Assembly: GCA_022821905.1 (NCBI GenBank)
Contig: JAJECS010000024.1
Span: 248,001-312,000 of the forward strand
DNA: 64,000 bases
Reading direction: 5' to 3'
Origin: Chloroflexota bacterium
GTDB taxonomy: Bacteria; Chloroflexota; UBA11872
Of the stretch, positions 50,594 to 63,759 are shown in pieces; position 1 is the first letter of the stretch; each line of letters starts with the position of its first letter. A model generated the notes under the pieces. The model made no database searches. It saw only the letters and a program-made list of their open reading frames with translations, and was not told the origin of the DNA. Made by a program: the position numbers and the translations under genes.

Positions 50594-51057
50594 TTTCTTA
50601 TCGCATCGGCGACTCTGGTGAATCGCTCCTAGTCACGACACAGGTACTTGAACACTTAACCGAGTATCGCCAGGTGGCTGACGACACGGATGAAGCGGGA
50701 GGGCAACTCTTCGCGCACTTTGTGGGCTGCGAGAGTCGAATAGTCCTGGCGACAGGACCCCGGGACTCGGATCGTCGTAGTAGGCATACATTTGTGCCTG
50801 ATCGAATCGCTGAGCGGAGGGAAATCAGCGACCTGTTCAAGTCCGGGTATCACTATATTGGAGACTGGCACACTCATCCGGAATTGGAGGCGTATCCTTC
50901 TGTCGATGACATAGAGAATTTCAAGGACGTGTTTAGAAAGTCGATTCATAACTTGGGTGGGTTTGTGCTAATTGTCGTCGGCATTTTGGCTCCTCCTGAA
51001 GGGCTGTTTGTAGGCTTATGCGACGGGGACGGACTTCACAGTCTAGACGTTTTCTGA
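50590..51057 (+). CDS. cap3: Cap3 (JAB/JAMM isopeptidase)
   Basis: GTG 50590 overlaps the Cap2 stop; YIGDWHTHPELEAYPSVDD JAMM motif. Confidence 0.85.
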   Translation: MISYRIGDSGESLLVTTQVLEHLTEYRQVADDTDEAGGQLFAHFVGCESRIVLATGPRDSDRRSRHTFVPDRIAERREISDLFKSGYHYIGDWHTHPELEAYPSVDDIENFKDVFRKSIHNLGGFVLIVVGILAPPEGLFVGLCDGDGLHSLDVF

Positions 51058-51145
51058 TGGGTTGCTACCTGCTTCTGTCAGATACGGCAAACTGGTGCTC
51101 GGGGCCGACGTTGGTATCCTGGGTACCACTCCCGCGGGCCACTAA

Positions 51146-52101
51146 CTGTCCTCTTCTCAAACAGAGGCGACACCTGGCAGCAGTTTGAGCTGACGCCAGG
51201 AAGCGGGGCACGCTTTATCTCGTCGGGATCAAACGATGAGATGGAATCGAGGCACCGCTCATGACCCATGATGACGTACTCCACCGGTTCCGGCTACGCC
51301 TGCTTGCCCTGGCCGAGGAGTTGGGCAACGTGCGCGCCGCCTGCCGAATCATGGGCGTGCGTCCGTCGACATATTACCGCTGGCGCAAGCCCGTGCAGCG
51401 GTGGGTCCTGGACGCCCTGCACCCACACGAGCGGCGCCCGCCCCAGTCGCCGCGACGAACGCCGCCGTGGCTGGAACAGCACATCGTGGCTGTGGCCTTG
51501 GCCCATCTCGGGTGGCGCCCCGACCGGTAAGCGGCCGAGTTGCAGCGCCCGCGGTGGGGTGGGCACCACCGCAGCCCGCACGGCATCTGGAACGTGCTGC
51601 GCCGCGCCGGCCTCAATACGCGCGCCAAGCGGCTAGGGCTGATCGCGGGCTACCAGGCCCCGCCTCGAGCCACACCGCGGCCCTCGCCCAGCAGGTCGCC
51701 GCGGACTTGGCCCGCCACGGCTGGCTGCTCCAGCGCGTCAGCACCGACAACGCCAGCGAGTTCACCAGCGCCATCTTCCGGCAGGCTCTGGCCCACGCCG
51801 GCGTCCGCCACACGCGGATCCGCGCGGGCCGGCCCCAGAGCAACGGCTGCGTCGAGCGTGTCCACCAGACCATCCTCGAGGAGTGCTTCCGCCCCACCTT
51901 CGCCCGTGCCTTGATCCCCCGCTTTACGGCCCTCCGCCGGGATCTGGCGCAGTATCTCCAGTGCTACAACCACGACCGCGCCCACACCGGGCGCCGCACG
52001 CAAGGCCGCACTCCCGCTGAAGTCCTTGGGGCTGCCAAAACGCGGCCCCAGAAGTCGTCGAGATGAGCCCCACCCGTCGCTACATCTCGGGAAGAGGACA
52101 G
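51146..52101 (+). mobile_element. degenerate IS481-like insertion sequence
   Basis: Terminal inverted repeats CTGTCCTCTTCTC (51146-51158) and GAAGAGGACAG (52091-52101); N-terminal HTH ORF 51261-51530, then an integrase-core fragment STDNASEFTS...IRAGRPQSNGCVERVHQTILEE...TPAEVL in another frame. Confidence 0.7.
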
Positions 52102-52163
52102 CGACCAACTTCCCGAGGCGCCGGCTACGGCAACTGCTGCGGGGTGGTCGCGGACGATGCCTT

Positions 52164-52616
52164 TTAGCGGGTGAGTCGAGACTGGCGCGGCTGTGAGTTT
52201 CGCATCCGGCGCCTTCCATGGCCGGTGAGGCTCATGAACACATCGGTCACGACCATGACGACCCGTGGCCGATAGTCCCGCGAGAGGTGCGAGCGGTCCT
52301 TGCCCATCTCGCGGGCCACGGCTGCGATATTGCCCGTGGCCACCCAACGGCGAAGGAACGTCTCATGCGCCGGGCCAAGGAGATCGCCAGCTAGTTTGAC
52401 CGCCTCCTCGACCAGATCGCGCAGAGCCAGCCACTCGGCGCCAGGTCGCCACCCGTACGTGTGAGCTGCGCGATCCTGAACAGCCGCGATCCGGCACAAG
52501 GAATTGTCCTGGAGGTCCCACGCACTCTGCAGGTGGCGAATCGCATGCTCCACCCGTCGCTCCCAATCCGCCCGGGGTCGGCGTCCCGGACCGGTCATCG
52601 GCCGATGTGCAGGCAT
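52164..52616 (-). CDS. HTH regulator, third member of the 'SRSHLS' family
   Basis: LGPAHETFLRRWVATGNIAAVAREMGKDRSHLSRDYRPRVV. Confidence 0.55.
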   Translation of the reverse strand: MPAHRPMTGPGRRPRADWERRVEHAIRHLQSAWDLQDNSLCRIAAVQDRAAHTYGWRPGAEWLALRDLVEEAVKLAGDLLGPAHETFLRRWVATGNIAAVAREMGKDRSHLSRDYRPRVVMVVTDVFMSLTGHGRRRMRNSQPRQSRLTR

Positions 52617-52918
52617 TGACGCCGATGGCCCATTGTCCGGGTTGAAAGCGACAGGCTGCGTGCGCCTCTACACCATTGAACCGCCTGAGCCCTCTGATGC
52701 CGAGCGAGTAATTCGCAACCTTCGGACGATTTGGACCTTCTCTGCCGTCCCAGGCCGTGGAGCGAGAATCGCACTAGCCCAATTGTAGAACCCCTTGTGC
52801 GAACTCCGGCCACCTTACGACGGGATCTCCCGAGCGGGACCTTCGCTGGCATCTCTGCATGGGCCGATCGATGGACCGGTGCCGATGGGCCCGACGCTGG
52901 CACCAATTGCACCGGAAC

Positions 52919-53839
52919 TTAGCTGGCCGTCCAGTCGCCGCCGGCCGGCCAATCGCGCCCAAACTGGGTGCCTTGCGCCACGGCGGACCGGGGCGGCCAG
53001 AGAAAGCGCCGCAGCACCGCTACGACGGTCTCGAGGCTCGGGATCGCCGATAGTCGAGAGCGCCCGGCAAACGCCGTCCACTGCGCCTGCTTCGTCGCGT
53101 CCGCGCCGAACTCCGAGCGCAGGGCAATTGGTGGGTTGATGGGTAGCGGCGTGCCTCGGCTGCTGAACGTGGCCACGAGCGCGTCCGCCAGCGAGTTCCC
53201 GCAGAACGCGAAGCTCGACGCCATGACCCATAAGTCATAGAAATCCTTCATACGAGTGTTCGCCATGCCCAGCCGCACCATGGCCTCAAATTTTTTGGCT
53301 ACCACCGCCTCGGGCGGGTACGTCCGAAGCCGAGGGGCCGGGAAGTCGAGAATCGTCGGAAACTCGGAGTCCACGACGCCAGGCGTCACGACATCCCCAA
53401 ACCCAACGTCAACCTGAAGGCTGATGCGCGCTCCGTCGAGGTCGGCCGTAAGTCGGACCCGGATGCCGCTTTCCGCCTGCCGCTCGCGGATCGGTGCGGC
53501 GCGCACCGACCCAGCCAGGAAACGCATCCCGTCCGGCGGGACCACTAGCGTACAGAGGTCTTGGAAGACCTCCTGCACCGGCGCCACGGCGAGTTTCCCA
53601 AACCCAAGCAGATCCACGTCGCGCGTCGCTCGGTGGGCCGTCGCCGTCCATAGTTCGAACAGGACCGCCCCCTTGAGCACGAACTGGTCGCGGTGCCTCG
53701 ATGCTGCGAGCCGGTACAGCAGCCGCTCGTTCGCATAGCGCGTGAGCAGGAAGTTGAAGTCCTCCCCGCGTTCGCGCGCGCGATTGAGCAGGCGCTGGCG
53801 GACCGACGCGGGGACATTCCGCGGCAGTCCGCGCCTCAA
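52919..53839 (-). CDS. AbiEii-like nucleotidyltransferase toxin
   Basis: FVLKGAVLFELWTATAHRATRDVDLLGFG; probable TTG start at 53839 overlapping the antitoxin stop. Confidence 0.8.
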   Translation of the reverse strand: MRRGLPRNVPASVRQRLLNRARERGEDFNFLLTRYANERLLYRLAASRHRDQFVLKGAVLFELWTATAHRATRDVDLLGFGKLAVAPVQEVFQDLCTLVVPPDGMRFLAGSVRAAPIRERQAESGIRVRLTADLDGARISLQVDVGFGDVVTPGVVDSEFPTILDFPAPRLRTYPPEAVVAKKFEAMVRLGMANTRMKDFYDLWVMASSFAFCGNSLADALVATFSSRGTPLPINPPIALRSEFGADATKQAQWTAFAGRSRLSAIPSLETVVAVLRRFLWPPRSAVAQGTQFGRDWPAGGDWTAS

Positions 53840-54492
53840 AGAATCGCTTCCATATAGGGCCGCATCACACGCCCGACACGACAGATGTGCGCGTACCGGT
53901 CCAACTCGTCGACGGTGCCGAGACGCTGCGCCAGGCAGTCGCGCAGGGCGTCGATGGCAACGTCCACCCCCACCTTGTTGCGGAACTTGAAGCAGTCCGC
54001 CACCGTCTTGGCCGGGCTGTACGCGCGGACGGGGACCCCGTCGATCCGCTGCGCCTGAATCCCCGCGGTGCGCGCCAACCCCGAGAACCGCACGATCCGC
54101 AGCCCGACACCGGCCGGCTTCGGCGCCCGGTCCTTGGGGCCAATCGCCAGCCACACCTCGTGTGGCGCCTGCGTCGTGAGGCCGTGGACGCGCAGCGCCG
54201 AGAGCAGGCAAATCACCCCACGCGGCGTGCGCTTCGCCGTCTCAGCCAGCGAGTGGTGTTCGCTGACCGCGGCCCCGGCCAGCGCATAGAGGCCTCGACC
54301 CACCTTCTCCAGCAGTCCCTCGCGCGCGAGTCGGCCGAGATACGACCCAGGTATTCCCCGAGATTCGAGGTCTCGCGGACGGGCCAGCCCGGCCTCGCGG
54401 ACGAAGGCGAGAACCGCCTGACGGCGTGCCTGTGCCATGTGGCGAGTTTTGGTGATATGTCGGTAGAAATCAATAAACACCAACATATCCAC
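53836..54492 (-). CDS. AbiEi-like antitoxin/transcriptional regulator
   Basis: LVFIDFYRHITKTRH...LARPRDLESRGIPGSYLGRLAREGLLEKVGRGLYAL; AYSPAKTVADCFKFRNKVGVDVAIDALRDCL. Confidence 0.85.
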   Translation of the reverse strand: MDMLVFIDFYRHITKTRHMAQARRQAVLAFVREAGLARPRDLESRGIPGSYLGRLAREGLLEKVGRGLYALAGAAVSEHHSLAETAKRTPRGVICLLSALRVHGLTTQAPHEVWLAIGPKDRAPKPAGVGLRIVRFSGLARTAGIQAQRIDGVPVRAYSPAKTVADCFKFRNKVGVDVAIDALRDCLAQRLGTVDELDRYAHICRVGRVMRPYMEAIL

Positions 54493-54880
54493 AGAACGGC
54501 CGGCGGGCCACTCTGCCGTTCAGAAATGTAGATGGCGAGCGGTCGCGTGCGGCGCTCGACCGAGGAGGCAGCAGGATTGGCCTCTGGTCGCGATGCTGTT
54601 GACGTCGAGGTCCATTCGGCTGGCCGGCTCTTGCGGCAGCCTCGTGGGCGCCGGAAGGACTGCCGGGTCTGTCGAATCTGGTCGCGCTCCTCATCCCGCC
54701 TCGATACGTACCGCGACTACCCGTCGCAAAGGCCGGCGGATGTGAGTGTCCGAACGGCGCCAGTCCAGCCGGCCGGCGGCGCCGCCATTCTGCGCCGGGC
54801 CCTAGCAGGCCACGCTGCGGGCCAGCGAGTACCGCATGCGGAGCGCCGCAGTCGGTCGTCAAGGATGCGGCAGCCACCGA

Positions 54881-55780
54881 TCAGCGCGCGGCGGAACCGC
54901 TCGCCGCAGGCCCGGCATCGGCGGTATCGCTGACCGGCCGCAGCAGCGACTCCTCCCGGTCGGGGACGAACATTGGCGTCCACACGGCCCCACTCGGATT
55001 CGCCAGGAACGCCGCTTCCCACGTCACGGCTACCACAAGCCCGGCCATCAGCGCCTCATGGTCGGCCCCGCTGAAGCTCCGCACCGCGTCCTCGAGCTCC
55101 GCCACCATCCGCTCCACCCGTGGCCGGTGCGCGGTCACGATTCGCACCTCGGGGAACGTCGCGTACTCTCGCCGCCAGCTGCCCGACAGGTAGAACCGCG
55201 CGTAGCGCCGCAGCTTCAGCCCGTAGCGCCGCAACTCCGCCGTCCCCCGATCGACCTCCAGGTACAGCCAGCGGCGCCGGCCATCCAGGTCAATCTCTGC
55301 GATGGCGTCGGGATGCACCGTCCGCGAACTCCGTCCGACCCGATACTGCACTCGCGCGTGCGGGTCGGCCGTCCACTCGCGCAGGGTTGCCCCGAGATCG
55401 GCCCGACAGGCCTGCCGGATCGCCAGCATGCAGCTGTTGACGGCAAGCTGGTGATTCACGTAGCGGGGCTCCAGGGCCTCGGGGCCGGCCACCGTCGGGA
55501 TATCGGCCAGCGGGATCCCGGCTAACGCCGCCAGCGCCTCGGCCCCTTGCGCGGAGATTCCATACACGTAGCCACGGCGCCCCCCGCCGGCGCCGCCGTG
55601 CATGGGCTCGGCCCGCACTACCCACCCTTTCTGATGCAGCCGCTGCAGGCAGATTTCGCAGGTCCGTGGCGTGGCGGCCTCGAAGGCCAGGGCCCGGAGT
55701 TGGACGGCCGTCAGCAGGCGATGGGTGTAGAGCAAGCGCAGGACCTGGAGCTGCCGGGGACCGATGCGGGTCAGCATCAC
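54881..55780 (-). CDS. replication-relaxation-like protein
   Basis: 299 aa; IGPRQLQVLRLLYTHRLLTAVQLRALAFEAATPRTCEICLQRLHQKGWVVRAEP...; HPDAIAEIDLDGRRRWLYLEVDRGTAELRRYGLKLRRYARF. Confidence 0.75.
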   Translation of the reverse strand: MMLTRIGPRQLQVLRLLYTHRLLTAVQLRALAFEAATPRTCEICLQRLHQKGWVVRAEPMHGGAGGGRRGYVYGISAQGAEALAALAGIPLADIPTVAGPEALEPRYVNHQLAVNSCMLAIRQACRADLGATLREWTADPHARVQYRVGRSSRTVHPDAIAEIDLDGRRRWLYLEVDRGTAELRRYGLKLRRYARFYLSGSWRREYATFPEVRIVTAHRPRVERMVAELEDAVRSFSGADHEALMAGLVVAVTWEAAFLANPSGAVWTPMFVPDREESLLRPVSDTADAGPAASGSAAR

Positions 55781-55799
55781 TAGTATTGGGACCGCCGGA

Positions 55800-56266
55800 G
55801 ACTATGGGGTAATCGCAGTCGCCGGAACAGCGAGGGCTTGGACCCTATGGGAATTGGCAACCTGAGGATGGGTGATGCCAGGGGTAGTGGGCATGGCGCA
55901 GTCGCTGGAACTGCCAGAGCTCGGACCCTACGGGAATAGCAAGCTCGAGGATTGGGGATGCCAGGGGTCGTGGGTATGGCGCAGTCGCTGGAACTGCGAG
56001 GGCTCGGACCCTGCGGGAACAGCAAGCTCGAGGATTGGTGATGCCAGGGGTCGTGGGCATGGCGCAGTCGCTGGAACTGCCAGAGCTTGGACCCGGCGGG
56101 AATTGACAGCTTGAGGATTGGGGATCCCAGGGGTCGTGGGTATGGGGCAGTCGCTGGAGGTGCGAGAGCTCGGACCCTACGGGAATCGGGAGCTTGAGGG
56201 TTGGGGATCCCAGGGGTTGTGGGCATGGGGCAGTCGCCGGAACTGCGAGGGCTCGGATCGGCCGGG
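55800..56266. repeat. ~83-bp tandem repeat array (about 6 units)
   Basis: GCAGTCGCYGGA recurs at 55815, 55898, 55981, 56064, 56148, 56230 (spacings 83, 83, 83, 84, 82) with similar sequence across each unit. Confidence 0.85.
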
Positions 56267-56320
56267 AACCCGTACCCCCAGGACGAGGATCGAAGAGGAC
56301 GAGGAGTGGGGGTACGGGTT
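56267..56320. repeat. perfect 14-bp inverted repeat next to the tandem array
   Basis: AACCCGTACCCCCA (56267-56280), 26-nt spacer, TGGGGGTACGGGTT (56307-56320). Confidence 0.85.
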
Positions 56321-56529
56321 AACAGTTCCACGAAGCGAAAGGTCAACAGTCCATGACGAATGCGAAACGTTGGGCCTCGCCCATCAGGTCTGGCGCGAGG
56401 CCGCCGCACGGCCCTGATGTTCGCGTCGAGCGCTTCGGCCAACCGAAAGCTCTTCCGATCCGCCTTCCGAGCTTCCTTGCGCACCTCAACCGAATGCCCA
56501 GCGAACGTTTGGCCCGTCGCGTGTGGGGA

Positions 56530-57927
56530 TCATGCGCCCGTTTTCGGGATGGGATCTAGCCCGTCCAGCGGCTCCGAGGTCCCCACCTTGACGCCGGTGG
56601 TGGTCGCCGCCTGGGGCGGTTCCGCGGGCGTGGTTTCCTTGGTCTCCTGGTCAGCGTCCTTGGGCGGCTCCCCGTAGCGCTCCGCCACCAGCGCCTCGAT
56701 CTGCGCCCGCGGTTTGCCCACCTGCTGCCGGCACTGTTCGCGCACGCACTCGGCCATCTCCGGTTCGCCTGCGGGGATGGGCACCACCCCCGCCTCGAAC
56801 GGGCGCGCCGGCCGATTGTCCACCAGCGTCGTAATCGCCATGTGATACGCCGGCAGCCCATCGAGCTGCTGGCGCGTGAACGTCGGCGCCATCTCGTCGA
56901 CGAAATGCCGCACCTGGGCCCGCAAGCCTCCAAACACCACGTGCGTGCGGGTGTTGATCAATACGCTGTCCAGGATCGGCCGCAGCCGCGGATGGCCGGG
57001 GTTCTGCGTCGCCACCGTCAGCCCCACCCCGTAGCTGCGCGAGCGCTCGAAGAACGCCGCCATGTCCCGCCCCGTGTCCAGAAACTCCTGGAACTCGTCG
57101 AACACCGCGAAGAAGGGCGGGCGCTTGTCGACCGGTCGCCGCAGCACCGCCTGCCAGAACTGCGTCACCAGGATGCTGCCCAGCAGCCGCGAACCCGCCG
57201 CGCCAAGCGCCGTGTCCGCCTGGTCCAGATTGGCCAGCACGATCTTGCGGTCGGCCAGTGCCCCGTCCCAGCCCACCGCCGAGCGCGGCTGCACCAGGAT
57301 GTTGCGCACCCGCGGGTCCTGCACCAGCATCGCCATCCGCCGCAGCGCTCCGCCGAACGTCAGCTCGAACTGCCGCGTCGAGGTGCGGTCCACCTGGTTC
57401 TGCCAGTACGACCGCAGGAACGGATCGGTCACCTGCGGCAGCAGCGTCTGCCGCCACTCGCGGTCGAAGAACAGCCGCTCCAGGTCGAGCATCGAGGGCT
57501 TGATCTGGGGATTGGCCGCCAGCGTGCGGAAGCCGTAGGCGAAGGCCTGCGACATCGAGGTGCCCCAGTGCAGATCCTCGCCCTTCACCAACTCCTTCAT
57601 CATGGTGTAGACGGCCCCGGCCACGCGTTCGCCCTCGTCCGCATCCCGCACGTCCAGCGGGTTGAGTGCCACCGGCCACTCGGTATCGGCGAAGTCCAGC
57701 AGGATCGTGTCCTCGGCGCGACCCGGCGGCACGGCGGCGACCAACGCCTCGACGAGGTCGCCCTTGGGATCCAGGACCAGCAGGCCGTAACCCTGTTCCA
57801 TGACCGAGCGCGCCCACCAGTACAGGAAGGTGCTCTTGCCGACCCCCGTGGGCCCGACCGCCAGCACGTGCTTGAGGGCGTCGTGAGGCTTGATGCAGGC
57901 CCACTCTTTACCCGGATGCTCGGTCAT
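56530..57927 (-). CDS. VirD4/TraD/HerA-like conjugative ATPase
   Basis: LAVGPTGVGKSTFLYWWARS, LLVLDPKGDLVEAL, PPFFAVFDEFQEFLDTGRDMAAFFERSRSYGVGLTVATQN. Confidence 0.85.
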   Translation of the reverse strand: MTEHPGKEWACIKPHDALKHVLAVGPTGVGKSTFLYWWARSVMEQGYGLLVLDPKGDLVEALVAAVPPGRAEDTILLDFADTEWPVALNPLDVRDADEGERVAGAVYTMMKELVKGEDLHWGTSMSQAFAYGFRTLAANPQIKPSMLDLERLFFDREWRQTLLPQVTDPFLRSYWQNQVDRTSTRQFELTFGGALRRMAMLVQDPRVRNILVQPRSAVGWDGALADRKIVLANLDQADTALGAAGSRLLGSILVTQFWQAVLRRPVDKRPPFFAVFDEFQEFLDTGRDMAAFFERSRSYGVGLTVATQNPGHPRLRPILDSVLINTRTHVVFGGLRAQVRHFVDEMAPTFTRQQLDGLPAYHMAITTLVDNRPARPFEAGVVPIPAGEPEMAECVREQCRQQVGKPRAQIEALVAERYGEPPKDADQETKETTPAEPPQAATTTGVKVGTSEPLDGLDPIPKTGA

Positions 57928-58727
57928 GCGTCGCCGCTCTGCCCCAGGCGCAGGTCACGGCCGTGGGGCACGTCGCCGTAGCGACCGCCCCAGCGCGTCC
58001 AGACCTGGGTCCCGACGAGGGTTTCCAACTCGACCAAGGGCCGGCCAGTGAGCGCGTGCGCCTCGGCTAGGCTCACCACGAAGCTGGCGCCCGGCCACCA
58101 GTCCTGATCCAGGAAGCAGCGGTCAAAGCGATCCTTGCGCCAGGGGCGATGGGGGACGAGCCAGTTGAACGCGCCCCGGGTGGGCTCGAAGCCGGCCAGC
58201 AGCAGGTCGAAGCGATCCTCGGCCTGCGCGCGGCTCGGCGCGTGCACCCAGAGTTGGAGCTGCATGCTGAGCAGCGGGCTGTGGGCTTTGGTCTCGGCCG
58301 CCCGGGCCTGGGCCTGCATCTCGTGGGTGGGGCCGCCGGGTGTCGGGTGGTAGTCCTGGCCGGTCATGAGGAAGGCCAGCATCTCCCGCAGGGCGCTGCC
58401 GATCTCGCGCAACACGGTGCGTCCCAGCCCGCCGCCCGACAGTCGCTGACCGGCGCGGACTTGGGCGGCGCAGCGCTGTGCCTCGCGGGCCCGGCGTTCG
58501 CCCGCCCGCGCCACGAGGAAACGCACTGCCACGCGCTCGCCCGCCGTCTGGTGGGCGAGGCCGCGGTCGAGCAGGATGACCGGGTCCTGGGTGAAGTCGT
58601 GGCGCAGCGGCAATGCCCAGTGCTGCTTGGGCGTCAGGTAGGCGCGAATCGTGTGGGGTGTGGGGACGTCCCCGTTCGTCGGGGTCTTGCACGCATCGCC
58701 AGCGCCGTTGCTCGCGGTGGCTCGCAT
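57924..58727 (-). CDS. hypothetical mobile-element protein, paralog B of a tandem pair
   Basis: TIRAYLTPKQHWALPLRHDF...PWRKDRFDRCFLDQDWWPGASFVVSLAEAHALTGRPLVEL; overlaps the ATPase start. Confidence 0.6.
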   Translation of the reverse strand: MRATASNGAGDACKTPTNGDVPTPHTIRAYLTPKQHWALPLRHDFTQDPVILLDRGLAHQTAGERVAVRFLVARAGERRAREAQRCAAQVRAGQRLSGGGLGRTVLREIGSALREMLAFLMTGQDYHPTPGGPTHEMQAQARAAETKAHSPLLSMQLQLWVHAPSRAQAEDRFDLLLAGFEPTRGAFNWLVPHRPWRKDRFDRCFLDQDWWPGASFVVSLAEAHALTGRPLVELETLVGTQVWTRWGGRYGDVPHGRDLRLGQSGDA

Positions 58728-58870
58728 CGCACCGCCGACGTCAATTGCCCGCCGGGCGATAGCCCTGGGAGGGTCGTTGGTCGGTAGGGGCGGAGGACAC
58801 CACGGCACCGGTCCGCGCCCGGCGTAGCACGGACGCCACACCCGCGCGTGCAATCCGCCGATGTCGCCGA

Positions 58871-59599
58871 TCACGCCTCGGGCCCCTTGCTCGACTGCGG
58901 TCCGGTGGCGTGCGGAGTCTCGCCGTCGCCACCGCTCCACCGCGTCCAGACCTGCCGCTCATTTAGGGTCGCCAGCGCCAGCAGCGGCAGGCCCGTCAGC
59001 GCGTAGGCTTCCTCATGACTGACCAGGAACGTCGCACCCGGCCACGATCGTTCCTCGGCGAAGCAGCGGTCGAAGCGCCGCCGGCGCCACGGCTCGTGCG
59101 TCTGCAGCCAGTTCCGCCAGCTCGCGCACGCGTGGAAGCCCTGCAGCAGCCACCCCATGCGACCCTCGGCGAGATCCCGCGTCGGCGCCTGCACCCGGCA
59201 TTGGATCTGCAGGGTCAGCAGACGGGCGCGGGCCTTCTCCTCCACCGCCGACGCATCCAGTCGCATCAGCGACAGGGACGCGCGCTGGCACACGCTCCAC
59301 CAGAGGCTGCTCGCGAGGTGGCGGATGCGCCCGCCCAGTGTTTCTGGTGGCGCATGTCGCTCGGCCCACAGCCGCTTGGCCTGGGCGCGAAAGTCGCGCA
59401 CGGTGACCGCGTCCGCCGGCTCGATGATGAAGCGGACGGCCAGGCGTTCGTCGGCCATGAGGTCGGCGAACCCTCGCTCGAGCGGGGCATGGGGACCCTG
59501 GACTCGGGCATGGTCGAACGGCATGACCGAGCCACATGCTGGCTTCAAGTAGGCTCGAATCGTGTGGGACTCTGTGGCTCTGCGGCGCAAGGTCCTCAT
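58871..59599 (-). CDS. hypothetical mobile-element protein, paralog A of a tandem pair
   Basis: TIRAYLKPACGSVMPFDHA...PWRRRRFDRCFAEERSWPGATFLVSHEEAYALTGLPLLAL. Confidence 0.6.
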   Translation of the reverse strand: MRTLRRRATESHTIRAYLKPACGSVMPFDHARVQGPHAPLERGFADLMADERLAVRFIIEPADAVTVRDFRAQAKRLWAERHAPPETLGGRIRHLASSLWWSVCQRASLSLMRLDASAVEEKARARLLTLQIQCRVQAPTRDLAEGRMGWLLQGFHACASWRNWLQTHEPWRRRRFDRCFAEERSWPGATFLVSHEEAYALTGLPLLALATLNERQVWTRWSGGDGETPHATGPQSSKGPEA

Positions 59600-60074
59600 G
59601 TCATGGACCCCAACACCGCTCGGGCCGGTGGCACGGCTTCACAAGGTCGACCTCGGCGGATCCGCCATCCAGGTGCTGCAGGCCATCGGCCTTGTTTACG
59701 ACCGGAGCGAACTGCACCGCTGCCGGCATGTGGTGTGCCGTTCATTGGGTGAACTCCTTCGCGGGTCGGCTCGCAAGCGTCCGTTGCGGCTGCGCTTGGG
59801 CCGCCCACCGGTCGACCTTCATCTGTCGCAGCCAACCGTAGGGAGGAACGGCGCCTGGCGGAATCCAGGTTTCCGTAAACCTGCAACTCAATCGGGCTGG
59901 CACTCTCCGGCAGGTGGTGACAGTCGGCCTCTAAGGCCCCCAGCGGTCCCACCAGAAATTTGTCGCGAGGGTCTGCACGGCGATGCCTCCCGAAACTTCC
60001 GCGGTTCTGGACGCTCCAGCCGCCCGCCAGCGAGTACCCTTCTCTGATCCTTCAGGCTCAGCAGGAGCATCAAG

Positions 60075-63644
<3,570 letters not shown>

Positions 63645-63759
63645 CAGCCGCCGCGGCGGGCGTAGTCGTCAATGAGAAGCCGAGCGAGGTCACCTTGCCG
63701 GTCGCCGCCCCTGCCAACCGCGCATTCTGACTCTGTCTGCCCACAACGAAGCACAAACA

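Noticed and set aside
55800-56266. Possible CRISPR array
   Set aside because: Units are contiguous and similar along their whole ~83 bp; no unique spacers, and no cas genes seen in the window.
55780-56484. 234-aa minus-strand ORF over the tandem array
   Set aside because: Repeat period is 83 bp, not a multiple of 3, so the repeated peptides are a by-product of the DNA repeat.
56651-57904. 417-aa minus-strand ORF and 379-aa plus-strand ORF (56842-57981)
   Set aside because: Alternative-frame shadows of the VirD4-like ATPase, which has clear Walker motifs in its own frame.
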